Shown piece by piece: positions 23,865-34,916 of a DNA stretch of 64,000 nt (position 1 is the stretch's first letter; every line of letters starts with the position of its first letter). The stretch is from NCBI RefSeq assembly GCF_031844705.1, contig NZ_CP134609.1:5332001-5396000 (forward strand). Direction: 5' to 3'. Under the pieces are notes generated by a model. It did no database searches, was not told where the DNA came from, and saw nothing but the letters and a program-made list of their open reading frames with translations. A program made the translations under genes and the position numbers. This DNA comes from Streptomyces sp. ITFR-16 (lineage in GTDB: Bacteria > Actinomycetota > Actinomycetes > Streptomycetales > Streptomycetaceae).

Positions 23865-25750
23865 CCTCGCCGCAGACCCGCCGGCTCACCACCGCCCAGG
23901 CCCTGATCGCCTTCCTCGCCCGCCAGTACACCGAGCGCGACGGCCGCCGCCACCGGCTGATCGGCGCCACCTGGGGGATCTTCGGCCACGGCAACGTCGC
24001 GGGCATCGGCCAGGCGCTCCTGGAGACCGGGTCCGCCATGCCCTACTTCCAGGGCCGCAGCGAACAGGCCATGGTGCACGCCGCCGTCGGCTACGCCCGC
24101 CAGTCCGGCCGGCTCTCCGCGCACGCCGTCACCACCTCCATCGGCCCCGGCGCCACCAACCTCGTCACCGGCGCCGCCCTCGCCACCGTCAACCACCTCC
24201 CGGTCCTGCTGCTGCCCGGCGACACCTTCGCGACCCGCCCCGCAGACCCCGTGCTCCAGCAGCTGGAGACGCCGTTCGCGGGCGACGTCTCCGTCAACGA
24301 CTGCCTGCGGCCCGTCTCGCGCTACTTCGACCGGATCACCCGACCCGAGGCGCTGATCCCGGCCGCGCTGCGGGCCGTGGGGGTTCTCGCCGACCCGGCG
24401 GAGACCGGCGCGGTCACCCTCGCCCTGCCGCAGGACGTCCAGGCCGAGGCGTACGACTGGCCCGAGGAGTTCTTCGCCGAGCGCGTCTGGCACGTACGCC
24501 GCCCGGCGCCCGACCCGGACGAGCTCGACCGGGCGGTGCGGGCGGTGCGCGCCGCCCGGCGCCCGCTGATCGTCGCGGGCGGCGGGGTCCACCACAGCGC
24601 GGCCGAGGAGGCCCTCGCCGCGTTCGCCGCCGCCACCCGCATCCCCGTCGCCTCCACCCAGGCCGGCAAGGGCTCCCTGCGCCACGACCACCCCGCCGAC
24701 GTCGGCGGCATCGGCCACACCGGCACCGCCACTGCCGACGACCTGGCCCGCACCGCCGACCTGGTCATCGGGATCGGCACCCGCTACAGCGACTTCACCA
24801 CCGCGTCCGCCACCCTCTTCCAGAACCCCGGCGTCCGCTTCCTCAACCTCAACCTCACCGCCTTCGACGCCCACAAGCTCGCCGCACTCCCGCTCGTCGC
24901 CGACGCCCGCACCGCGATCGAGGCCCTCACCACCGCCCTGGCCGCCGGCCACTTCCGCACCGACGCGGCGTACGAGAGCGAGTACACAAAGGCCAAGGCC
25001 CGCTGGGAGCGGCGCGTCGACGCCGCCTTCGCCACCCCGGACCCGGGCGCCCGCCCCACCCAGACCCAGGTCCTCGGTCTGCTGGACGAGCTGGTCACCG
25101 ACGAGGACATCCTGATCAACGCCGCCGGTTCGCTCCCCGGCGACCTGCACAGACTCTGGCGGACCCGCTCCCCGGACCAGTACCACGTGGAGTACGGCTA
25201 CTCCTGCATGGGCTACGAGATCCCGGCCGCGATCGGCGTCCGGCTCGCCGCCCTGGGCCGCCCCGTCTGGGCGCTCGTCGGCGACGGCACGTACCTCATG
25301 AACCCCACCGAGATCGTCACCGCCGTCCAGGAGAACCTGCCCGTCAAGCTCGTCGTCCTGCAGAACCACGGCTACGCCTCGATCGGCGGCCTCTCCGCGT
25401 CCACCGGCGGCGAGCGCTTCGGTACGGCCTACCGGCACCGTGCGCCGGACGGGGGCTTCACCGGCCCCCCGCTCCCCGTCGACCTCGCGGCGAACGCCGC
25501 CTCGCTCGGGATGCGGGTGCTGCGCGCCGGGACGGTGGGCGAGCTGCGCGAAGCGCTCGCCGAGGCGCGTGCCGCGGACCGTCCCACTTGTGTCTACGTC
25601 GAGACCGAAACGCCCGACACAGTGTCGGGGCCCCCTCCCGCACAGGCGTGGTGGGATGTTCCCGTAGCCGAAACGGCCACTCGCCCGTCGGCGGTAGAAG
25701 CCCGGGAAGAGTACGAACGTCACGTCGCCGACCGACGCCGCCACCTCTGA
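23861..25750 (+). CDS. iolD: 3D-(3,5/4)-trihydroxycyclohexane-1,2-dione hydrolase (IolD)
   Basis: A 629-residue thiamine-diphosphate enzyme that opens the inositol-derived ring. The N-terminal Pyr domain has GIFGHGNVAGIGQALLE and the Glu-containing YFQGRSEQAMVHAAVGYA. The central domain has ATRIPVASTQAGKGSLRHD. The C-terminal PP domain holds the GDG-N motif: VGDGTYLMNPTEIV, with VLQNHGYASIGGLSA next. All key elements are present. It overlaps iolB by ATGA and is followed 12 bases later by iolA, which has its own GGAG site. Confidence 0.95.
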   Translation: MTSPQTRRLTTAQALIAFLARQYTERDGRRHRLIGATWGIFGHGNVAGIGQALLETGSAMPYFQGRSEQAMVHAAVGYARQSGRLSAHAVTTSIGPGATNLVTGAALATVNHLPVLLLPGDTFATRPADPVLQQLETPFAGDVSVNDCLRPVSRYFDRITRPEALIPAALRAVGVLADPAETGAVTLALPQDVQAEAYDWPEEFFAERVWHVRRPAPDPDELDRAVRAVRAARRPLIVAGGGVHHSAAEEALAAFAAATRIPVASTQAGKGSLRHDHPADVGGIGHTGTATADDLARTADLVIGIGTRYSDFTTASATLFQNPGVRFLNLNLTAFDAHKLAALPLVADARTAIEALTTALAAGHFRTDAAYESEYTKAKARWERRVDAAFATPDPGARPTQTQVLGLLDELVTDEDILINAAGSLPGDLHRLWRTRSPDQYHVEYGYSCMGYEIPAAIGVRLAALGRPVWALVGDGTYLMNPTEIVTAVQENLPVKLVVLQNHGYASIGGLSASTGGERFGTAYRHRAPDGGFTGPPLPVDLAANAASLGMRVLRAGTVGELREALAEARAADRPTCVYVETETPDTVSGPPPAQAWWDVPVAETATRPSAVEAREEYERHVADRRRHL

Positions 25751-25762
25751 AGGAGTCACAGC

Positions 25763-27262
<1,500 letters not shown>

Positions 27263-27280
27263 CCAGGGACGCGCGACATG

Positions 27281-27315
27281 ACCGCAGGGCCGCTCCCCCG
27301 GGGCGGCCCTGCGGT
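27281..27315. terminator. Terminator between iol operon and VC0807-like gene
   Basis: ACCGCAGGGCCGC (27281-27293) and GCGGCCCTGCGGT (27303-27315) form an exact 13-base stem with a 9-base loop. The genes on either side converge, so it can serve both. Confidence 0.88.
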
Positions 27316-27339
27316 GTTCTCGGGGAGGGTGCCGGGCGC

Positions 27340-28062
27340 TCAGCGCTCCTCGGCGGCGGCGTCCTCGATCATCCGCTCCATCGGGGCGACCGCGATCCGG
27401 CCCGAGACGACGAACGCCAGCACCATCGCGACCCCCAGGACGACCGTGCCGGCCCACACCATCGTCTCGACCGGCAGGGTGTACGCGCCCACGGCCCGCA
27501 CCGCGCACTCGGCGACCAGCGCCGCGCCCCAGACCGCCGAGAACCGCACCTCGGCCCTGCGGAACGCCGTCGACTCCGTCGAAAGCCGCTGCCAGGCGGC
27601 CGACTTGACGGCCTCGCCCCGCGTCAGCCACGGCCGCAGCCCCGCCGTCATCATCGGCCTGCCCCGCAGCGCCGTCACCAGGACCACCAGACCGATGGTG
27701 CTGCTCACCGCGCTGTCCTTGAGGAGCATCAGCCGGGGGTCACCGGCCACCAGGCTGAGCAGCAGCCCCACCGCGTTGACCGACACCATCAGCGCCGCAA
27801 GGGCGTTGAGCCGCCGGTCCCGCGCCACACCCCACGCGGTCCGCACCGCCGGCACCACACTGCTCCAGGCCAGCGCGCCGAACGTGCCCAGACCCGCGGC
27901 CTTCAGCACGTAGTACGAGACGAGCGGCACCCCGACATCCACCAGCAGCGGCATCAGGCTGTCCAGCAGCGCCCTGCGCGGGGTGAACGCGGCGGCCTCG
28001 GCCGGGGTGCCGGCGACGGGCGCCGCGACAGGTGCGGTGAGAGTGGCGGCCGGGCTGCTCAT
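27340..28062 (-). CDS. VC0807-type membrane protein
   Basis: A 240-residue protein with about six hydrophobic helices. They include LLDSLMPLLVDVGVPLVSYY, FGALAWSSVVPAVRTAWGVA, LNALAALMVSVNAVGLLLSL, and a final WAGTVVLGVAMVLAFVVSGR. The block ending in LMLLKDSAVSSTIGLVVLVT with RPWLTRGEAV is characteristic of what databases call VC0807-family proteins. The function is unknown. ATG 28062 has GGAGG 8 bases upstream; a longer reading frame to 28263 lacks coding character. Confidence 0.8.
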   Translation of the reverse strand: MSSPAATLTAPVAAPVAGTPAEAAAFTPRRALLDSLMPLLVDVGVPLVSYYVLKAAGLGTFGALAWSSVVPAVRTAWGVARDRRLNALAALMVSVNAVGLLLSLVAGDPRLMLLKDSAVSSTIGLVVLVTALRGRPMMTAGLRPWLTRGEAVKSAAWQRLSTESTAFRRAEVRFSAVWGAALVAECAVRAVGAYTLPVETMVWAGTVVLGVAMVLAFVVSGRIAVAPMERMIEDAAAEER

Positions 28063-28253
28063 GAGGGGTTCCTCCCGTCTCGGCGAGGCCCCTGCGGCGC
28101 CCGCTTCCGATGGGTAAAGACTGGCCCGCGGACCCCGGTCCCCGGCAGAGTCAGGTGTCCTCACCTCCGTATGACGAATGTCAGCAGCCGCGCATGACAC
28201 CGCGTCGGAAAACCCGTTGGCCTGCCGCGCGTCCCCGGTGCTGGGATGGGCGC

Positions 28254-28856
28254 ATGACCGCACCGACCCTGCCGACGCACCAGATCCGCGCGCTCCACAC
28301 CGACACGACCGTCACCGTCTACCAGGCGTACCCCCCGTCCCTGGGCCTGCCCGCCGCCCGCGACGGCCGCTTCCCGCCCGCCTGGAAGCGGGACCGCATG
28401 ACGTGGATCAAGCCGAGCTTCCTGTGGATGATGTACCGCTGCGGCTGGGCCACGAAGGAGGGCCAGGAGACCGTCCTCGCCGTCGAGATCACCCGCGAGG
28501 GCTTCGACTGGGCCCTGTCCCACGCCGAACTCTCCCACTACGAAAGGGGCGTCCACCCCGACCGCGCCACCTGGCAGCGCGACCTGCGCCGGGCCCCCGC
28601 CCGCGTCCAGTGGGACCCCGAACGCGACCTGCACCTCAACCGCCTGCCCCACCGCTCCCTCCAACTCGGCCTGTCGGGCGAGGCGGCGCGGCGCTACGCG
28701 GACGAGTGGACGGTCCAGATCCGCGACGTCACCCCGCTCGCCCGCGAGACACACGACCTGCTCAGGGCAGGCAATGAGGCAGCGGCCACCCGGCTCCTCC
28801 CCGAGGAGTCCCCGTACCCGACCCCACCGGGCACCCCGCTGCCGGACGGGCCCTAG
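28254..28856 (+). CDS. DUF4291 domain protein
   Basis: A 200-residue soluble protein. The DUF4291 signature is clear: VTVYQAYPPSLGLPAARDG, RMTWIKPSFLWMMYRCGWAT, ETVLAVEITREGFDWALSHA, and VQWDPERDLHLNRLPHRS with RSLQLGLSGEA. The family is widespread and its function is unknown; a nucleic-acid or nucleotide enzyme has been suggested from its fold. ATG 28254 gives the family start. Its stop abuts the stop of the convergent kinase gene with no base between them and no visible terminator. Confidence 0.88.
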   Translation: MTAPTLPTHQIRALHTDTTVTVYQAYPPSLGLPAARDGRFPPAWKRDRMTWIKPSFLWMMYRCGWATKEGQETVLAVEITREGFDWALSHAELSHYERGVHPDRATWQRDLRRAPARVQWDPERDLHLNRLPHRSLQLGLSGEAARRYADEWTVQIRDVTPLARETHDLLRAGNEAAATRLLPEESPYPTPPGTPLPDGP

Positions 28857-29390
28857 TCAGCCGGCCCACCCCGTCACGGACACGATCTCCCGCGCGATGT
28901 CCACCACGCTCCGCCCGTCCGTCGCCACCCGCACGGCGTCCGGCGGTGCCTGCTCGTCGAGCAGCCGGGCCTTGCGGGCGCTGCTCCTGAGCTCGTGCTC
29001 CAGCTCGGAACCCAGCTCGCGGCCGGTGAGCCGCTCGGTGGCCGTCTCGTCGGACGCGGTGAGCAGCACCCGTACGATCCGCACATCGGCGCCCATCGCG
29101 CGCTCGAACATGCCCGCCGAACCGGCCAGCACACTGACCGTGTTGGTGTAGACGAGGCGGCGCAGCCCCAGAGCGGCGTAGTTCGCCCACACCGCCGTCA
29201 GATTCCGTTCGGTGATCAGCGCGCGGTGCGGATCGCCCTCGGGCGCGGGATGCACCGCGTTGAGCGAGTCGCCGTCGACGACCACGTGCGCGGCCCCGGC
29301 CTCCCGCAGTTGCGCCGACACCTCCCAGGCCGCAGTCGTCTTCCCGACGCCCGCGCGCCCGCCTATCAGCAGTACCTCCGCATGTTCCAT
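28857..29390 (-). CDS. Small P-loop kinase-like ATPase
   Basis: A 177-residue protein of the AAA_33/adenylylsulfate-kinase-like group. Walker A is GGRAGVGKTTAAWEV (about residue 10), a strand with VVVDGDSLNAVHP follows, then LTASDETATERLTGREL (lid-type Arg residues) and a helical C-terminus. It has no extra domain. Such stand-alone proteins phosphorylate small molecules, sometimes antibiotics, but the substrate here cannot be told. It is convergent with the DUF4291 gene and divergent from the hydrolase-ABC operon. Confidence 0.75.
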   Translation of the reverse strand: MEHAEVLLIGGRAGVGKTTAAWEVSAQLREAGAAHVVVDGDSLNAVHPAPEGDPHRALITERNLTAVWANYAALGLRRLVYTNTVSVLAGSAGMFERAMGADVRIVRVLLTASDETATERLTGRELGSELEHELRSSARKARLLDEQAPPDAVRVATDGRSVVDIAREIVSVTGWAG

Positions 29391-29556
29391 GGCAGCAGCG
29401 TTCCAGCCCGCCGGACGGCACGCGACGCAATAAACGGCCCGTGCGCGGCATACCGCAGCCGGAGTACGCCGGCCCCGTGCCGTACGCCTTGAGGAGGCCC
29501 GGCAGTTCCCCCTGGCGGCAGCGTGGGCGGGGTGGCGGGCCGCTTAGGCTCGGGAC

Positions 29557-32217
29557 ATGGAGACCCCTATTGCGCGTACGTCCCGGTGGCGGCGGCTGCT
29601 GCCCCGCAGGCGAGGGCGGTGGGCCGCGGGTGTCGCCGCGCTCGTCGTGCTGGCCGGGGCGGGCACCTGGACCGCCGTGGCCGACGACAGCGCGCCGGCC
29701 GTGCACCGCGAGGACCGGATGATGCGCGTCGACGGGGTGTCCCTGGACACCTCGTACTTCACCGACGGCGGCACCCGGCGCCGCCCGGCCGTGCTCATCG
29801 GCCACGGCTTCGGCGGCAGCAAGGCCGAGACCCGGGCCCAGGCCGAGCGGCTGGCCGCCGGCGGGTACGCCGTGCTGACCTGGTCCGCGCGCGGCTTCGG
29901 CACGTCGGGAGGCAGGATCTCGCTCAACGCGCCCGACCGCGAGGTCAGGGACGTCTCCCGGCTGATCGACTGGCTCGCGCAACGGCCCGAGGTGCGGCTC
30001 GACGCGAAGGGGGACCCCCGGGTCGGCGTGACCGGCGCCTCCTACGGCGGCGCCGTCTCCCTCCTCGCCGCCGGACACGACCGGCGCGTGGACGCCATCG
30101 CCCCGGAGATCACCTACTGGAACCTCGCCGACGCGCTGTTCCCCGACGGGGTGTTCAAGAAGCTCTGGGCCGGGATCTTCGTCACCACCGGCGGCGGCTG
30201 CGGGAACTTCGAGAAGCGGCTCTGCGAGATGTACGAGCGCGTCGCCGTCAGCGGCAAGCCGGACGCCGCCGCCCGCGCCCTGCTCACCGAACGCTCCCCG
30301 AGCGCCGTCGCCGACCGCATCAAGGTCCCCGCGCTCATCGTCCAGGGGCAGACCGACTCCCTCTTCCCCCTCGGCCAGGCCGACGCCATGGCCAGGGCCA
30401 TCGAGGCCAACGGCGCCCCCGTCGCCGTCGACTGGATCGCCGGCGGGCACGACGGCGGCGACCCGGAGACCGACCGGGTGCAACGGCGCGTCGGAGCCTG
30501 GTTCGACCGCTACCTCAAGGACGACAAGGGCGCCGACACCGGCCCCGGCTTCCGTGTCACCCGCACCGGCGGCATCGACTCCACCGACGGCGCCGCCCTC
30601 ACCCGGGGCGCGAGCAGCGACACCTATCCGGGGCTGCGCAGCGGCCGGGAGACCGTCGAACTGCATGGGGGGACGCAGACGTTCGACAACCCCGCCGGCG
30701 GCAGCCCGCAGGCCGTCTCCGCCGTCCCCGGCGTCGGCGGCGGACTCGCCCAGCTGTCCACCCTCGGCGTCGGCCTCTCCATCGACTTCCCCGGCCAGCA
30801 CGCCCGGTTCGACTCCGCCCCGCTCACCACCGCGCGCCGCGTCACCGGCTCACCGACCGTCCGCGTGACCGTGAAAGCGGGCCAGGGCGACGCCGTCCTG
30901 TTCGGCAAGGTCTACGACGTCTCGCCGGACGGCAAGCAGCAGGTGCTGCCCTCCCAGCTCGTCGCCCCCTACCGGATCACCCCCGACCGGCAGGGCAGGC
31001 CCCTGGAGCTGACGCTGCCCGCCGTCGACCACGAACTCGACTCCGGCCACCGGCTCCGCCTCGTCCTCGCCGCGACCGACCTCGGCTACGCGTCACCCGC
31101 CGCGCCGACCACGTACACCGTCTCCCTCGACGGACCCCTGTCCCTGCCCACCGCCCCCGCGCTCACCACCGCGTCGGCCGCCCTGCCCTGGTGGACCTGG
31201 GGGCTGCCGGCCGCCGCCCTCGTGATCGCCGCCGCCCTGCTGCTGACCGCCCGCCGCCACGGCGCCACCCCGGCACCGGACCCCGCGCTCGCCGACGTAC
31301 CGCTGCAGATCACCGGCCTGTCGAAGAAGTACGCCAAGTCCGCCGACCGCTATGCCGTGCGCGACCTGTCCTTCCGCGTCGAGAAGGGCCAGGTGCTCGG
31401 GCTCCTCGGGCCGAACGGTGCCGGCAAGACCACCACCCTGCGCATGCTCATGGGGCTCATCACCCCCGACGACGGCGAGATCCGCGTCTTCGGCCGGGCC
31501 GTCCGGCCCGGCGCGCCCGTGCTCTCCCGGGTCGGGTCCTTCGTCGAGGGCGCCGGATTCCTGCCGCATCTGTCCGGCCGCGCCAACCTGGAGCTGTACT
31601 GGCAGGCCACCGGGCGTCCCGCCGAGGACGCGCACCTGGAGGAGGCCCTGGAGATCGCCGGACTCGGCGACGCACTGGCCCGCGCCGTCCGCACCTACTC
31701 CCAGGGCATGCGCCAGCGCCTCGCCATCGCGCAGGCCATGCTCGGCATGCCGGACCTGCTCATCCTCGACGAACCGACCAACGGCCTGGACCCGCCCCAG
31801 ATCCGCGAGATGCGGGACGTGATGATCCGGTACGCGGCAGGCGGCCGTACCGTCATCGTCTCCAGCCACCTCCTGTCCGAGGTCGAACAGTCCTGCACCC
31901 ATCTGGTCGTCATGGACCGGGGCCGGCTCGTCCAGGCCGGACCGGTCGCCGAGATCACCGGCTCAGGCGACATGCTCCTCGTCACCGCGGCGGACGAACT
32001 CACCGAACCCCTCGTGGAGAAGATCGCCGCCCTCCCCGGCATCGGATCCGCCGTCCGCACGGACGACGGGCACGGGCTGCTGGTCCGGCTCGACGGGGTG
32101 ACCCCGCCGCAGCTGATCGCCGAACTGGTCCGGCTCGACGTGCCGCTGACCGGCGTCGGACCGCACCGCCGCCTGGAGGACGCGTTCCTCACCCTGATCT
32201 CCGGAGGCTCCGCATGA
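29557..32217 (+). CDS. Fusion of exported alpha/beta hydrolase (X-Pro peptidase type) with ABC ATPase
   Basis: An 886-residue protein. Residues about 20-43 form a signal-anchor helix. Residues about 65-330 are an S15/CocE-type alpha/beta hydrolase: nucleophile in GVTGASYGGAVSLLAAG (about 159), Asp in LIVQGQTDSLFPL (about 262), His in IAGGHDGGDPET (about 297). An X-Pro peptidase C-terminal beta domain follows to about 530. A second membrane helix (about 545-566, GLPAAALVIAAALLLTARR) leads to an ABC ATPase: GLLGPNGAGKTTTLRM (about 616), TYSQGMRQRLAIAQAML (signature) and LLILDEPTNGLDPPQ. The two helices put the hydrolase outside and the ATPase inside. The permease gene overlaps its end by ATGA. 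Substrate unknown; a peptide or ester is plausible. Confidence 0.88.
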   Translation: METPIARTSRWRRLLPRRRGRWAAGVAALVVLAGAGTWTAVADDSAPAVHREDRMMRVDGVSLDTSYFTDGGTRRRPAVLIGHGFGGSKAETRAQAERLAAGGYAVLTWSARGFGTSGGRISLNAPDREVRDVSRLIDWLAQRPEVRLDAKGDPRVGVTGASYGGAVSLLAAGHDRRVDAIAPEITYWNLADALFPDGVFKKLWAGIFVTTGGGCGNFEKRLCEMYERVAVSGKPDAAARALLTERSPSAVADRIKVPALIVQGQTDSLFPLGQADAMARAIEANGAPVAVDWIAGGHDGGDPETDRVQRRVGAWFDRYLKDDKGADTGPGFRVTRTGGIDSTDGAALTRGASSDTYPGLRSGRETVELHGGTQTFDNPAGGSPQAVSAVPGVGGGLAQLSTLGVGLSIDFPGQHARFDSAPLTTARRVTGSPTVRVTVKAGQGDAVLFGKVYDVSPDGKQQVLPSQLVAPYRITPDRQGRPLELTLPAVDHELDSGHRLRLVLAATDLGYASPAAPTTYTVSLDGPLSLPTAPALTTASAALPWWTWGLPAAALVIAAALLLTARRHGATPAPDPALADVPLQITGLSKKYAKSADRYAVRDLSFRVEKGQVLGLLGPNGAGKTTTLRMLMGLITPDDGEIRVFGRAVRPGAPVLSRVGSFVEGAGFLPHLSGRANLELYWQATGRPAEDAHLEEALEIAGLGDALARAVRTYSQGMRQRLAIAQAMLGMPDLLILDEPTNGLDPPQIREMRDVMIRYAAGGRTVIVSSHLLSEVEQSCTHLVVMDRGRLVQAGPVAEITGSGDMLLVTAADELTEPLVEKIAALPGIGSAVRTDDGHGLLVRLDGVTPPQLIAELVRLDVPLTGVGPHRRLEDAFLTLISGGSA

Positions 32218-33092
32218 GTACCGCAGCCGAGGCCACCGAGGCCCCCGAGGCGCCCGGCTACCGCGCCCGGCACACCCTGCCGCTGCGCGTCGAGGCGGTG
32301 CGCCAGCTGCGCAGGCGGCGCACCCTGCTCATGGGCGGGGTGCTGGCCGCCCTGCCGTTCGTCCTGATCATCGCGTTCGCGATCGGCGGCACCCCGGACG
32401 GCGGGCCCGGCGGCGGCGACCGCATCACCCTGATGGACACCGCGACCGCGTCCGCCGCGAACTTCGCCGCGACCTGCCTGTTCGTCTCGGCCGGCTTCCT
32501 GCTCGTCGTCCCGGTGGCGCTGTTCTGCGGCGACACCGTGGCCTCCGAGGCGAGCTGGTCCTCGCTGCGCTACCTGCTGGCCGCGCCCGTGCCCCGGGCC
32601 AGGCTGCTGTGGAGCAAGCTCGTCGTGGCGCTCGGCTTCAGCCTCGCCGCGATGGTGCTGCTCCCGCTCGTCGCCCTGGCCGCCGGCGCCGCCGCGTACG
32701 GCTGGGGCCCGCTCGAACTGCCCACCGGAGGCGCGCTGGCGACTGGCGACACCGTGCCGAGGCTCGCCCTCGTCGTCGCCTTCGTCTTCGTCTCGCAACT
32801 CGTCACCGCGGGGCTGGCGTTCTGGCTGTCGACGAAGACCGACGCCCCGCTCGGGGCGGTCGGGGGAGCGGTCGGGCTGACCATCGTCGGCAACGTCCTG
32901 GACGCGGTCACCGCACTCGGCTCCTGGCGCGACTTCCTGCCCGCCCACTGGCAGTTCGCCTGGGCCGACGCCCTCCAGCCCGACCTCGAATGGGGCGGCA
33001 TGGCCAAGGGCGCAGCCGTCTCGGTGACGTATGCCCTGATCCTGTTCGCTCTCGCCTTCCGGGGGTTCAGCCGTAAGGACATCGTGTCCTGA
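32214..33092 (+). CDS. ABC-2-type permease partner of the hydrolase-ATPase fusion
   Basis: A 292-residue membrane protein with six helices. They include TLLMGGVLAALPFVLIIAFA, FLLVVPVALFCGDTVASEAS, ALGFSLAAMVLLPLVALAAG and YALILFALAFRGF. GDTVASEASWSSLRYLLAAP is the conserved cytoplasmic loop of ABC-2 permeases. With two copies of the fusion ATPase it would make a full exporter. It starts inside the stop of the fusion gene. The region to the next gene (about 130 bases) shows no clear terminator. Confidence 0.9.
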   Translation: MSTAAEATEAPEAPGYRARHTLPLRVEAVRQLRRRRTLLMGGVLAALPFVLIIAFAIGGTPDGGPGGGDRITLMDTATASAANFAATCLFVSAGFLLVVPVALFCGDTVASEASWSSLRYLLAAPVPRARLLWSKLVVALGFSLAAMVLLPLVALAAGAAAYGWGPLELPTGGALATGDTVPRLALVVAFVFVSQLVTAGLAFWLSTKTDAPLGAVGGAVGLTIVGNVLDAVTALGSWRDFLPAHWQFAWADALQPDLEWGGMAKGAAVSVTYALILFALAFRGFSRKDIVS

Positions 33093-33225
33093 CCTTGATA
33101 TTCCGCCGGAATCCAGCCCTCCGTTGCCGCATCGAGATCGTTCCGCAACTCCTTCGCCGGCTCCGCCGCCCCCGCTCGTACGTCACATTCACAAGTGCTG
33201 ACACGACGACACCGGGGGGTACGGG

Positions 33226-34836
33226 ATGGAACGCAGCACACGGACGCACCGCACACGAACGCACCGCACACGGATGTACCGGGGGGCCGTGGGGCTTCTG
33301 CTGGCGGGTGGGGTGCTGCTCACCGGCTGCTCGGGGGAGGGCAACGGCGGCAAGTCGTCCGCCGGGGACCGGCGGGGCGCGCCCGTCCCCGCACCGGCCG
33401 CGACCGGCGGGGCGGCCGAGGAGGGGGCGAAGGACAAGGGCACGGACGGGGCGGACCGGCTGAAGGAGTCCGCACCGCCCGACTACCTCTCCACCTTCGC
33501 CCTGGACGTGGACACCGCCTCCTACGGCTATGCGCGCCGCACCCTGGCCGACGGGCACCTGCCAGGTCCGCAGAGCGTGCGGCCGGAGGAGTTCGTCAAC
33601 AGCTTCCGCCAGGGCTACCGCCGCCCCGACGGCAACGGCTTCACGGTCTCCGTCGACGGCGCCCGGGCCGGCGGGAAGGACGACGACTGGTCGCTCGTAC
33701 GGGTCGGCCTGGCGACCAGGGCCGCGCCGCCCGCCGCCGAACGGCCGCCCGCAGCCCTCACCTTCGTCGTGGACATCTCCGGATCGATGGACTCGCCCGA
33801 CCGCCTCGGCCTGGTGAAGACCTCCCTCGGCATCCTCACCGACGAACTGCGCGACGACGACGCGGTATCCCTGGTCACCTTCAGCGACGAGGCGAAGACC
33901 GTGCTGCCGATGACCCGGCTGCGGGACCACCGGGGCAGGATCCACGACGCGGTCGACTCCATGGAGTCCGCCGCCTCCACCAATGTGGGCGCGGGCATCA
34001 GGCGCGGGTACGAGGAGGCGGTCGAGGGCCACCGCAAGGGCGCCAACAACCGTGTCGTCCTGCTCTCCGACGCGCTGGCCAACACCGGCGAGACCGACGC
34101 CGACGCCATCCTCGAACGGATCGCCGACGCCCGCCGCGACTACGGCATCACCCTCTTCGGGGTCGGCGTCGGCAGCGACTACGGCGACGCCTTCATGGAG
34201 CAGCTCACCGACAAGGGCGACGGCCACACCACGTACATCGCCGACGAGGAACAGGCCCGCAAGGTCTTCGTCGACCAGCTGCCCGCGCACCTGGAGCTGA
34301 CGGCCCGCGATGCCAAGGCCCAGGTCGCCTTCGACCCGAAGACCGTGGAGAAGTTCAGGCTGATCGGCTACGAGGACCGCAAGGTCGCCGACGAGGACTT
34401 CCGCGACGACAGCGTGGACGGCGGCGAGGTCGGGCCCGGCCACACGGTCACGGCGCTGTACGCCGTGCGGCTGCGGGACGGCGCCTCGGGCCATGTGGCC
34501 ACCGCGACCGTGCGCTGGCTGGACCCCAAGTCCCGCGCCCCGCACGAGAAGGCGGGCTCGGTGGAGACCGGCGCGCTCTCCGGGAAGCTGTGGGGCAACC
34601 GGAGCACCCGGCTCCAGGTGACGGCCGTGGCGGCCTACTTCGCGGACCGTCTGCGCGGCGGCTCGCTTCCGGGCGCACCCGGACTCGGTGAACTGGCCTC
34701 CCGGGCCAAGGAGCTGGCCGCACGCACCGAGGACGACTCGGTGGCGAAGCTGGCCACGGCGATCGGCCAGGCGGACCGGCTCAAGGGCGGCCACGAGGAC
34801 ACCGGAGCCGGTGCGCAGGAGGGCGAGATGGACTGA
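33226..34836 (+). CDS. VWA-domain lipoprotein (YfbK-like)
   Basis: A 536-residue secreted lipoprotein. The lipobox is LLTGC with Cys at about 35. A 40-residue flexible linker is followed by the YfbK-type N-terminal domain (STFALDVDTASYGYARRTLA). The von Willebrand A domain (about 185-365) has an intact MIDAS: VVDISGSMDSPDRLG, then STNVGAGIRRGYEEA and LLSDALANTGETD. A C-terminal DUF3520-like domain ends in KLATAIGQADRLKG. It binds a metal and a protein partner outside the membrane. The N-terminus before the helix repeats RTHRTR twice, from a 12-base DNA repeat. Partner unknown. Confidence 0.88.
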   Translation: MERSTRTHRTRTHRTRMYRGAVGLLLAGGVLLTGCSGEGNGGKSSAGDRRGAPVPAPAATGGAAEEGAKDKGTDGADRLKESAPPDYLSTFALDVDTASYGYARRTLADGHLPGPQSVRPEEFVNSFRQGYRRPDGNGFTVSVDGARAGGKDDDWSLVRVGLATRAAPPAAERPPAALTFVVDISGSMDSPDRLGLVKTSLGILTDELRDDDAVSLVTFSDEAKTVLPMTRLRDHRGRIHDAVDSMESAASTNVGAGIRRGYEEAVEGHRKGANNRVVLLSDALANTGETDADAILERIADARRDYGITLFGVGVGSDYGDAFMEQLTDKGDGHTTYIADEEQARKVFVDQLPAHLELTARDAKAQVAFDPKTVEKFRLIGYEDRKVADEDFRDDSVDGGEVGPGHTVTALYAVRLRDGASGHVATATVRWLDPKSRAPHEKAGSVETGALSGKLWGNRSTRLQVTAVAAYFADRLRGGSLPGAPGLGELASRAKELAARTEDDSVAKLATAIGQADRLKGGHEDTGAGAQEGEMD

Positions 34837-34860
34837 GCGGGCCGGCCGGAAGGGAGGCTC

Positions 34861-34887
34861 GCACAGCCTTGCGAATTTCGGCTGTGC
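34861..34887 (+). terminator. Hairpin after the VWA lipoprotein gene
   Basis: GCACAGCC and GGCTGTGC form an exact 8-base stem around an 11-base loop, 24 bases after the stop and 30 bases before the next start. It could be a terminator or part of the leader of the DUF1772 gene. Confidence 0.55.
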
Positions 34888-34916
34888 GGCCGCCCTCGCC
34901 GCGTCATGATGAGGCC

